NCBI GenBank assembly: GCA_021799555.1
Contig: JAJZAG010000258.1
Coordinates: 1 to 5,525, forward strand
DNA from: Deltaproteobacteria bacterium
GTDB taxonomy: Bacteria; Desulfobacterota; Binatia; Binatales; Binataceae
Reading direction: 5' to 3'
DNA length: 5,525 nt
Shown here: positions 1-5,525 of the stretch, piece after piece
How positions within the stretch are numbered: the stretch's first letter is position 1
Layout of the letters: each line of letters starts with the position of its first letter
Position numbers and translations under genes: made by a program
The notes under the pieces: generated by a model
The model's database searches: none
What the model was told of the DNA's origin: nothing
The model's input: only the letters and a program-made list of their open reading frames with translations

Positions 1-554
1 GGGAAGACCATCACCAGATGCACGTGCCCGGCCATCTGCCCGAGCATGTAGGGCGAGAAGCCGAAGATGAATCCGCCCAATACCGACGGCCAGTAAGTCG
101 CGGTAATCCTGCCGCACAGCAGATACGCGCAGAAGGCCGCCAGCGCCGGCGCGCAGATCATCAGAATATTGTAAGAGGCGACCGGGCCGAGCACCGCGGT
201 GAGCGGCGCCGCGACGAGCGCGGGTAATGGAATCGCGGATGACCACGTCAGGTTGACGCCCTCCGGTGCCCAGACGATTGCGGTGTGGAACGGATTGATC
301 CCGTGTGCGATCGCGTACGGCCACCACTTGATGAACCACATGAACAGCGACGGGTCGGCGCCAATTCCGATCTTTGCCGCGGCGAGTCCGCGGGCCAGCC
401 CGGGCGCGAAGAAGATCAGGCTGCAGGCCAGATAGATCAAAATCACATATGCGGTGCGAGCGTCGATCAGGCGTGGCGATGAAACCGGGTGCGCCCGTCC
501 AGACGGCGTATCAGCGGGTAATGTAGCGGCGAGAACGGATGCGGTCGGCTGCAC
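1..554 (-). CDS. Polytopic membrane protein, GT-C glycosyltransferase-like (5' part only)
   Basis: Only the N-terminal 184 codons lie in the window; the C-terminus runs off the left edge. A cytoplasmic, Pro/Ala-rich N-terminus of ~35 residues is followed by a membrane helix (about residues 36-55), an extracytoplasmic loop (about 60-104) and further helices at about 105-125, 126-147 and 155-170. The first loop carries an acidic residue (D67 in GADPS), the aromatic stretch WWPYAIAHG (77-85) and INPF..IVWAPEGVNLTW. An acidic residue in the first large outer loop is usual in GT-C enzymes, which transfer sugars from polyprenyl-phosphate donors; that function is inferred from topology, and the acceptor is unknown. 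The GTG at 554 is the only usual start codon between the aroF stop and the first helix, so I chose it; a weak AAGG lies ~14 nt upstream. The gene is 54 bp downstream of aroF on the same strand and may share its transcript. Another polytopic membrane protein family is possible. Confidence 0.7.
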   Translation of the reverse strand, partial: MQPTASVLAATLPADTPSGRAHPVSSPRLIDARTAYVILIYLACSLIFFAPGLARGLAAAKIGIGADPSLFMWFIKWWPYAIAHGINPFHTAIVWAPEGVNLTWSSAIPLPALVAAPLTAVLGPVASYNILMICAPALAAFCAYLLCGRITATYWPSVLGGFIFGFSPYMLGQMAGHVHLVMVF

Positions 555-608
555 GGTAGTTCGAGACGCCTTGTCTGTAGAGGCCTTAGCCCAAGGGCCG
601 AGGTACGC

Positions 609-1685
609 TCAGGAACTCGCGGCCGCTGGTGCGGATGCGCCGGAAACCGCCAGCTCGGCGGCGGCGGCGCGCAGGCATCGTTCGGTTGTCGGCCAATCGA
701 TACACGGATCGGTCACCGAGACGCCGTACTTGAGGCCTGTGCGGGCGCCGGTCAGCGACTGACTTCCGGCTTCGAGATTGCTCTCGAGCATCACGCCCAT
801 GATCGCTTTCGAGCCGGCGCGTACCTGGCGGACAAGTTCCTCGAGCACGGCCGGCTGGCGGCGGTAATCTTTGTTGGTCTGCGCGTGCGAGCAATCCACG
901 ATCACGCGCGGCTCGAGCCGATGCGCCTCGAGCATCGTGACGCACGCGGCGATGCTTGCGGAGTCGAAATTGGGCTTGCGTCCGCCGCGCAGCACCACGT
1001 GAGTATCGGGATTGCCCGAGGTTCGCACCACGGCTGCGGCGCCATCCTGAGTGATGCCGAGAAACGAATGCGGTCGGCGCGAAGAGGCGACCCCGTTGAT
1101 CGCGGCCTCGAGATTGCCCTCCGTCGTGTTCTTGAATCCGACCGGCATCGAAAGCCCGCTCGCCATTTCGCGATGTGTTTGCGACTCGGCAGTGCGCGCG
1201 CCGATCGCGGACCAAGCGATCAGGTCGGCGATATACTGCGGCGTAATTGGGTCAAGCATCTCGGTCGCCGCCGGAAGGCCGAGCCGGTTGATATCGAGCA
1301 ACAGACGGCGCGCGATGCGCAACCCCGCGCCCATGTCGCAACTGTCGTCCATTCCAGGATCGTTGATAAGTCCCTTCCATCCGACGGTCGTGCGCGGTTT
1401 TTCGAAATAGACGCGCATGATGACGTAGAGTTGGGGCGCAAGCTCAAGGCGCAACGCCGCGAGGCGCCGTGCGTATTCCATCGCGGCCTCGGGATCGTGA
1501 ATCGAGCACGGCCCGACGATACAGACGGTGCGACGCTCGCGGCCCGCCAGCGCGGCGCGCAGGATCTCGCGCGCCTCGATGACGGTGCGCACAACAGACT
1601 CGTCCACGCGGAGTTCGTCCTTCAAAAGCCGGGGCGCGATCAGCGCTTCGGTACCGAGAACGTGTAGATCCTGAATTTGACGCAT
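609..1685 (-). CDS. aroF: 3-deoxy-7-phosphoheptulonate (DAHP) synthase, type I, AroF-like
   Basis: Condenses phosphoenolpyruvate with erythrose 4-phosphate to DAHP, the first committed step of the shikimate pathway to Phe, Tyr and Trp, in the cytoplasm. From the start chosen here the protein has 358 residues, matching the ~350-356 of the E. coli isozymes. Visible motifs are GPCSIHDP (metal-ligand Cys60), YFEKPRTTVGWKGL, ESQTHREMASGLSMPVGFKN, LRGGRKPN, DCSH (ligand His267), MLESN (Glu301) and SVTDPC (Asp326). These four match the known metal ligands of the family. LDPITPQY, NKDYRRQPAV and KYGVSVTD are closer, from memory, to the Tyr-sensitive AroF than to AroG or AroH, so feedback inhibition by tyrosine is plausible but unproven. 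I prefer the ATG at 1685 (MRQIQDLHV) over the in-frame ATG at 1727: the extra 14 residues are hydrophobic, exceed family length and overlap an inverted repeat. The ribosome site is weak in both cases (GGTCGG at 1685). The C-terminal tail is Ala/Ser-rich. Confidence 0.97.
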   Translation of the reverse strand: MRQIQDLHVLGTEALIAPRLLKDELRVDESVVRTVIEAREILRAALAGRERRTVCIVGPCSIHDPEAAMEYARRLAALRLELAPQLYVIMRVYFEKPRTTVGWKGLINDPGMDDSCDMGAGLRIARRLLLDINRLGLPAATEMLDPITPQYIADLIAWSAIGARTAESQTHREMASGLSMPVGFKNTTEGNLEAAINGVASSRRPHSFLGITQDGAAAVVRTSGNPDTHVVLRGGRKPNFDSASIAACVTMLEAHRLEPRVIVDCSHAQTNKDYRRQPAVLEELVRQVRAGSKAIMGVMLESNLEAGSQSLTGARTGLKYGVSVTDPCIDWPTTERCLRAAAAELAVSGASAPAAASS

Positions 1686-1708
1686 AATCCGACCAATAAC
1701 AATTAGCG

Positions 1709-1740
1709 GAAACCGGCCGCATAACATAGCGTCCGGTTTC
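1709..1740. repeat. 8-bp inverted repeat in the aroF upstream region
   Basis: GAAACCGG at 1709-1716 is the exact reverse complement of CCGGTTTC at 1733-1740, with a 16-nt spacer. It lies 24-55 bp before the chosen aroF start and covers the alternative ATG at 1727. It could be a repressor operator or, if transcribed, a leader hairpin. An overlapping small stem, GCGG (1706-1709) with CCGC (1717-1720), cannot form at the same time as the larger one. No convincing -35/-10 pair was found for aroF, so it is not known whether the repeat is in the promoter or the transcript. Confidence 0.5.
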
Positions 1741-1751
1741 AGGGCAAATTT

Positions 1752-1886
1752 GTGGCCCGAACTCCGATGCGTACGCGCCGCACCGAGGCGCCCGAAGCCT
1801 ACTTGTCGCGCGTCGCCGCCAACTTGCCGCCGCCTGTGCTCAAGTCTAGTCTCGGGTTGACCGTTCCGCGCGTCTGGCGTGATTAA
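1752..1886 (+). CDS. Doubtful small ORF, 44 codons
   Basis: A GTG at 1752 preceded by AGGG with a 7-nt gap opens a 44-codon frame ending in TAA at 1884-1886; an in-frame ATG at 1767 would give 39 codons. The peptide is basic and Pro-rich (MRTRRTEAPEAYL, then LPPPVLKSSLG) with no membrane helix, Cys pair or recognised motif. It ends 38 bp before the RskA-like gene, on the same strand. Codon choice resembles that of the neighbours, but in GC-rich DNA a frame of this size arises easily by chance. A possible promoter for the next gene overlaps its 3' end, which argues against it. Confidence 0.15.
   Translation: MARTPMRTRRTEAPEAYLSRVAANLPPPVLKSSLGLTVPRVWRD
1857..1886 (+). promoter_or_regulatory. 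Tentative promoter of the RskA-like gene
   Basis: TTGACC at 1857-1862 matches five of six bases of the -35 consensus. With an 18-nt spacer the -10 position is GATTAA (1881-1886), a weak three-of-six match. Transcription would begin near 1893, leaving a leader of about 30 nt. This is the best candidate in the region, but the -10 is poor. Confidence 0.25.
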
Positions 1887-1924
1887 CCGGCGCGTAATCG
1901 AGGCGTAAAACTGCTCAGGCGGCG

Positions 1925-2590
1925 ATGGCTAACAGTGAAATAATCGGATCGGGCGTTCGTCCTGCCGGGCGGCACCGCCGATGGTGGCGGCGGGTCGCTT
2001 TGTGGCGGGCGATCGCGGGAATGGCGACGGCGCTGGCGGTAGCAGCGTTGATTGTCAGCGCGGAATTTTCCGCCACGCTGGTGCATCGCACCAGCCATCT
2101 CAATCATCGAATCGCGTCGCTCAACACCGCAGTCCATCAGTTGCGGCGCCAGTTGAATTTTGCGGAAAAGAAAACGCTCAACGCGGAACAAAAAGCGAAG
2201 ATCGACGAATCGCTCAAACGCGTGCTCGCCGCTCACGATTTGCGCACGATCAAACTCGCCGCACCTCGAGCGCGCGGCAAGTCCGACATCCCGTCGGTGG
2301 CGACAGCGACGGTTGCCTCGAGTGCGAGCGAGAATGCGTCATTCCTGCAGGCTGGCGGTCTCGGCGCCGCGCCGGCGAATCACGTGTACGCGGTCTGGTG
2401 GCTTGGCCGCCACGGACATCTGACGCTCGCAAGCGAGTTTCGCCCCGAGTCGGACGGAAAAGCGACTGTGCCGATGGGGGTGGCGCCTAAGTCAATCGAA
2501 GCGGTCATGGTGACGCTTGAACCGGTCAGCGGTGATCCGCCTTCGGTACCGACCCTCCCTCCGATACTCAACGGCCCCGCGCCGCATTGA
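1925..2590 (+). CDS. Membrane-anchored RskA (anti-sigma-K) C-terminal domain protein
   Basis: The 221-residue protein has a short, very basic N-terminus (residues 11-25, many Arg), one membrane helix (about 28-48) and then an outer part, a type II topology by the positive-inside rule. A coiled coil follows, with heptad hydrophobic residues L59, I63, L66, V70, L73 and L77, continuing as charged helix to about residue 103. After a Ser/Ala linker (about 115-150) comes an RskA-type domain: HVYAVWWLGRHGHLTLASEF, then VMVTLEP (194-200) and a Pro-rich end, PTLPPILNG (209-217). In RskA and related anti-sigma factors this domain is extracytoplasmic and is part of the signal-sensing half, normally behind a cytoplasmic domain with His/Cys zinc ligands that binds an ECF sigma factor. 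That domain is absent: the protein has no Cys at all, and no sigma gene is in the window. The role is therefore unknown. Upstream CAGG, ~7 nt before ATG 1925, supports the start. Confidence 0.85.
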   Translation: MANSEIIGSGVRPAGRHRRWWRRVALWRAIAGMATALAVAALIVSAEFSATLVHRTSHLNHRIASLNTAVHQLRRQLNFAEKKTLNAEQKAKIDESLKRVLAAHDLRTIKLAAPRARGKSDIPSVATATVASSASENASFLQAGGLGAAPANHVYAVWWLGRHGHLTLASEFRPESDGKATVPMGVAPKSIEAVMVTLEPVSGDPPSVPTLPPILNGPAPH

Positions 2591-2874
2591 GAGTTTGCAA
2601 ATCGTCTCGTGGGCCTGGCCGCGTGCGTGCGCTGCGCATCAGAGATTTCTCAAGTGCGCAATCAAGTTGCGCGGCTACCGTGCGGCGTCCGGCGGCATCG
2701 GCTTCATCCGGTATATTCAGGAGCCAATGGCTGCGTCACGCGGGATCAAGGCCGTCGAATGCCCACCTCGCGGGATGTGCGGCGGAGGTTTTCTCGCCGC
2801 ACTTGGGCTACTATCCTCGATGTGGTGTTGGATGGGCGGATCGTGATTTGCGCGCGGCGCTGTGAAGTCGCTCG
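2591..2874. other. Intergenic region before the MFS gene
   Basis: These 284 bp show no recognisable gene on either strand. Overlapping open frames exist in all plus-strand phases, but they give Arg/Cys-rich, patternless peptides typical of non-coding GC-rich DNA. It holds the hairpin at 2656-2672, a -10-like TATATT at 2712-2717 without a fitting -35, and a second perfect 7-bp stem (2778-2784 with 2795-2801, 10-nt loop) about 75 nt before the MFS start. A 39-codon ORF at 2727-2846 is treated as a finding. Confidence 0.6.
2656..2672 (+). repeat. Small hairpin downstream of the RskA-like gene
   Basis: GCGCAA (2656-2661) pairs perfectly with TTGCGC (2667-2672) around a 5-nt loop, 66 nt after the stop codon of the RskA-like gene. 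There is no T-run after it, so it is not a standard intrinsic terminator. It may only mark or protect the 3' end of that transcript. Confidence 0.3.
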
Positions 2875-4107
2875 ATGAACGAGGCGATGCAGGCCGACAG
2901 CGCGCAATCGCCCGCCAAGGCGCGGCGCGGACTGCTCGATTACGGCAACAGTTTTTGGCTGGTTTTCTGGGCGACCTTCGCGCTCAACTTCTCGAGTAAT
3001 CTGTTCGTTCTCTATCCGCTACAACTGATGAGCTTTGGCGCGAACGCCGCGATTATCGGCTCCATAATCGGCACTTGGTCGCTCGCCTCGCTCGCCGCGC
3101 GCCCTGCCGCAAGCCCTCTCATCGAAAGACTCGGGCGGCGGCGCGCCGCGATGTGGCTGCTATGGGCGGACGTCATAGCGCTCGCGATGTACCTGCCAAT
3201 CCATTCGCTTGGAATCCAAATCTACGCGGTGCGCGCGTTGCACGGCGCGATCGAGGGCAGCGCGCGCGTGGCGCTGTTCGCGATGGTTTTCGATCTGCTG
3301 CCCGAGGGACGCGAGGGTGAGGCGATGTCGGTGTTCAGCACCTGCGGAATGGGTTCGGCTGCGATCGCGCCGCTCGTCGGCGAGTTTCTAATCCGCGAGT
3401 CAGGCTTCGCCGCGTTTTTTATCGCGGCGCTTGCGCTGGCTGCGATCGCGGGAGCGTTGGCGCGGCTTGCCCCCGACGATTCACGGCACATAGCAGTGAA
3501 AGAAGGTGCGCAGCGCTCCGCGCGCCTGCCCGGTTATCGCGAGATCGCGCTCGACCCGCGATTGCTGCCTGTATGGATCTGCACGTTCGGCTTTGCGCTT
3601 TCGATATCGTGCCGATTGAGCTTCGTCGCGCCGTTCGGAGCTCTGCGCGGCGTCCATCAGATCGCGTGGTACTTTACGATCTACAGCGTGGTCGCGATTG
3701 TCGCCCGAATCGGCGGCGGATGGCTGATGGATCATTTCGGGATCGAGCGGATGCTGGTGCCGTCGATGGTGACGCTTGGCGTAGGCATCGGGCTTATCGC
3801 GGGAACGGGCCATCTCGGCATGCTGTACATAGCTGCCATCGCGGGCGGGCTCGGCCATGCATACGTCTATCCGGCGCTGAGCGCGATGGTGATTGCGCGC
3901 ACGCGGACCGACGCGATCGGACGCTCGTCGATTATTTACCAGTCGCTTTACGATCTCGGCGCGATGGCGGGGCCGTACTCGCTTGGGGCGATCGCGATGA
4001 TGTTCGGATACGAGCCGATGTTTGTGCTGTCGGGAATGGTTGCGCTGATCGCGGCGGCGTACTTTGCCGCAGTCGAGCCTGGATGGCGCGTGCGGCGACT
4101 GGGTTAG
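2875..4107 (+). CDS. Major facilitator superfamily (MFS) transporter
   Basis: A 410-residue inner-membrane protein with the size and twelve-helix pattern of an MFS secondary transporter. Helices lie at about residues 27-51, 58-78, 92-108, 115-140, 152-172, 178-198, then after a hydrophilic central loop (200-225) at 229-253, 262-285, 292-310, 313-340, 352-378 and 380-400. The loop between helices 2 and 3 has a motif-A-like segment, RPAASPLIERLGRRRA (76-91). The matching place in the second half reads ARIGGGWLMDHFGIERM (277-293), showing the internal duplication. Helix 4 begins YAVRALHGAIEGSARVA, typical of drug or metabolite exporters of the MFS_1 type. The substrate cannot be told from the sequence, and no neighbour points to one. 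ATG 2875 has a weak GAAG 8-9 nt upstream; ATG 2887, four codons in, has GAGG but only 2 nt away, so the first was kept. It is convergent with the small gene at 4135-4275, 27 bp apart, with no clear terminator between. Confidence 0.93.
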   Translation: MNEAMQADSAQSPAKARRGLLDYGNSFWLVFWATFALNFSSNLFVLYPLQLMSFGANAAIIGSIIGTWSLASLAARPAASPLIERLGRRRAAMWLLWADVIALAMYLPIHSLGIQIYAVRALHGAIEGSARVALFAMVFDLLPEGREGEAMSVFSTCGMGSAAIAPLVGEFLIRESGFAAFFIAALALAAIAGALARLAPDDSRHIAVKEGAQRSARLPGYREIALDPRLLPVWICTFGFALSISCRLSFVAPFGALRGVHQIAWYFTIYSVVAIVARIGGGWLMDHFGIERMLVPSMVTLGVGIGLIAGTGHLGMLYIAAIAGGLGHAYVYPALSAMVIARTRTDAIGRSSIIYQSLYDLGAMAGPYSLGAIAMMFGYEPMFVLSGMVALIAAAYFAAVEPGWRVRRLG

Positions 4108-4134
4108 TGCGCAAACGGTACGCGGGCAGAAAAA

Positions 4135-4275
4135 TTAGTCCATCGCGACGGTCATCTCGACCAGCACGCCGAACCCGATCAGGATCATCGCGACGAAATT
4201 TTCCTGAATCGCGTCGCCGGTCCACAGGAAGTAGAGGCCGGCGCCGACCGAGGCGAGCGAGATGAGGCGTTTCAT
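4135..4275 (-). CDS. Small membrane protein of 46 residues, unknown function
   Basis: The ATG at 4275 is preceded by AAGGAG with a 7-nt gap, the best ribosome binding site in the window, and this decides the start over the in-frame ATG at 4326 (whose extra 17 residues are Arg/Ser-rich and patternless). The product begins MKRLISLASVGAGLYFLWTG and has two short hydrophobic segments, about residues 4-19 and 27-43, separated by the polar turn GDAIQEN (20-26), ending VEMTVAMD. This suggests a two-helix hairpin in the inner membrane, or a first helix acting as an uncleaved signal. It has no Cys and no enzyme motif. I do not recognise the family. It converges on the MFS gene and is divergent from the rRNA operon. 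A perfect TATAAT lies upstream on the same strand. Confidence 0.75.
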   Translation of the reverse strand: MKRLISLASVGAGLYFLWTGDAIQENFVAMILIGFGVLVEMTVAMD

Positions 4276-4356
4276 CGATCGGCTCCTTGGCCGGGCGTGG
4301 CGGCTTGAGACGGGAATTGTGCGCACGGCGTCATCAAAACAAATAGTAGAGATTCT

Positions 4357-4362
4357 ATTATA
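4357..4362 (-). promoter_or_regulatory. -10 box, probable promoter of the small membrane protein gene
   Basis: On the minus strand 4362-4357 reads TATAAT, an exact -10 consensus, in a short AT-rich island (about 4331-4370) within GC-rich DNA. Transcription would start near 4350, giving a ~75-nt leader before ATG 4275. The sequence 16-18 nt upstream does not resemble TTGACA and there is no extended -10 TG, so the promoter may need an activator or another sigma factor, or may be a chance match. The same island reads TATAAC on the plus strand. Confidence 0.4.
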
Positions 4363-4520
4363 ACGAGTAAAGCAGGACGATGAGCGCGGCGCAGCGCGGG
4401 AATTGAAAAAATTCTCGGTGGGGCTTCCCTCGCGCGGCGGCCGATGCTAACTTTCGCCTCTCGTTAAGGGCGACCCCGCCAGGGCTTGTGGAAAATCGGT
4501 AGCGTGAAAGCGTTGGCTGA

Positions 4521-4549
4521 TTGACACGTCCGCATTGTCGCGGTATCGT
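4521..4549 (+). promoter_or_regulatory. Sigma-70-type promoter of the rRNA operon
   Basis: TTGACA (4521-4526) is an exact -35 consensus, followed by an ideal 17-nt spacer and TATCGT (4544-4549), matching four of six -10 bases including the critical first A-T pair and last T. Transcription would start near 4556, about 170 nt before the 16S 5' end. No strong AT-rich UP element is visible directly upstream. The combination of perfect -35, exact spacing and position ahead of an antitermination-like leader makes this a secure call. Confidence 0.8.
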
Positions 4550-4557
4550 TCTTGTTC

Positions 4558-4582
4558 GCCCCGAGTGGGGGCTGGTCTTTGA
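4558..4582 (+). promoter_or_regulatory. boxB-like hairpin and boxA-like antitermination site
   Basis: GCCCC (4558-4562) pairs with GGGGC (4568-4572) around a 5-nt loop, giving a GC-only stem at the very start of the transcript. Directly after it, TGGTCTTTGA (4573-4582) matches eight of ten bases of the E. coli rrn boxA core TGCTCTTTAA. The boxB-then-boxA order is that of E. coli rrn leaders, where boxA recruits NusB/NusE to prevent Rho-dependent termination. The function here is inferred from sequence and position. Confidence 0.55.
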
Positions 4583-4682
4583 AAACTGAATAGTAGTGCA
4601 TGCCTTAATTGGTAGGCGGGGGATCGGAAACGGTCCTTGAGCCTGTCCGATTTCTTTGAAATTGCGGTCAGTCCACCCGTTT

Positions 4683-4704
4683 CGGACGCGTTAGCCCGCG
4701 TCCG
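4683..4704 (+). repeat. Strong hairpin just upstream of 16S
   Basis: CGGACGCG (4683-4690) pairs perfectly with CGCGTCCG (4697-4704) around a 6-nt loop, TTAGCC, ending about 22 nt before the mature 16S 5' end. No T-run follows, so it is not a terminator. It is likely a local fold in the leader that helps early 30S assembly or 5' processing. Confidence 0.5.
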
Positions 4705-4726
4705 CAGACGGTGGTGACACTGAGCT

Positions 4727-5525
<799 letters not shown>

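Larger units (their letters stand above)
4556..4726 (+). other. rRNA operon leader (removed during 16S maturation)
   Basis: This is the stretch between the predicted transcription start and the 16S 5' end. It contains, in order, a boxB-like hairpin, a boxA-like site, an imperfect hairpin (ATCGGA 4623-4628 with TCCGAT 4646-4651) and a strong hairpin at 4683-4704. The string CTTTGAAAACTGAATAG is of a kind common before bacterial 16S genes. In known rRNA operons such leaders carry antitermination signals and one half of the RNase III processing stem; the other half would lie beyond the right edge. Confidence 0.75.

Noticed and set aside
590..608. Possible terminator between aroF and the membrane protein gene
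   Set aside because: Short GGCC/GGCC and GCCC/GGGC pairings exist, but the stems are short or bulged and no T-run follows on the minus strand.
586..1215. 209-codon open frame on the minus strand
   Set aside because: Overlaps aroF in another phase, with an Arg-rich, low-pattern product.
885..1667. 260-codon open frame on the plus strand
   Set aside because: It lies wholly antisense to aroF, whose motifs are unmistakable; the translation is Arg/His-rich and patternless, as expected for an antisense shadow in GC-rich DNA.
1723..1751. TTGCCC / TATGTT as an aroF promoter
   Set aside because: The spacer is only 13 nt, and the properly spaced alternatives do not match the consensus.
3573..4265. 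230-codon open frame on the plus strand
   Set aside because: Out-of-phase shadow of the MFS gene, running on past its stop; the product is Arg/Asp-rich without domains.
4380..4406. Eight-codon ORF after CAGGA and a plus-strand TATAAC
   Set aside because: Too short to judge, no -35, and no downstream gene that a leader peptide could control before the rRNA promoter.

Overview
The window comes from a GC-rich bacterial chromosome. Its 3' end holds the first ~800 nt of a 16S rRNA gene (the 27F and 515F primer sites are intact). The 16S resembles Deltaproteobacteria-like and related soil lineages (it has a GGAATATTGCGCAATGG stretch and a long V2 region). A group such as Binatota/Desulfobacterota is a guess from memory; a database search would settle it. 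The codon bias (frequent GCG, CGC, GCGATCGCG-like strings) is the same in all protein genes, so nothing suggests recent horizontal transfer.

Layout. Bases 1-1685, minus strand: aroF, encoding a type I DAHP synthase, followed by the 5' part of a gene for a polytopic membrane protein that looks like a GT-C glycosyltransferase and runs off the left edge. Bases 1686-1924: divergent intergenic region with an 8-bp inverted repeat just upstream of aroF. Bases 1925-2590, plus strand: a single-pass membrane protein with a coiled coil and an RskA-type (anti-sigma-K) C-terminal domain, but no zinc-binding anti-sigma domain. Bases 2591-2874: apparently non-coding, with two small hairpins and one doubtful 39-codon ORF. 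Bases 2875-4107, plus: an MFS transporter. Bases 4135-4275, minus: a 46-residue membrane microprotein with an excellent ribosome binding site, convergent with the MFS gene. Bases 4276-4726: regulatory region holding a -10 box for the microprotein, an rRNA promoter (TTGACA, 17-nt spacer, TATCGT), and a transcribed leader with boxB-like hairpin, boxA-like site and a strong hairpin just before 16S. Bases ~4727-5525, plus: 16S rRNA, cut by the right edge.

How the genes work together. aroF commits carbon to the shikimate pathway; the membrane protein 54 bp downstream on the same strand may be co-transcribed but has no evident link to aromatic synthesis. The RskA-like gene, MFS gene and microprotein each look like separate units. 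I see no phage, insertion sequence, CRISPR, toxin-antitoxin or defence locus, and no convincing new multi-gene system. The points most worth checking are an unusual helix-14 variant in the 16S gene, the orphan RskA-domain protein, the 46-residue microprotein, and possible alternative hairpins in the aroF leader.
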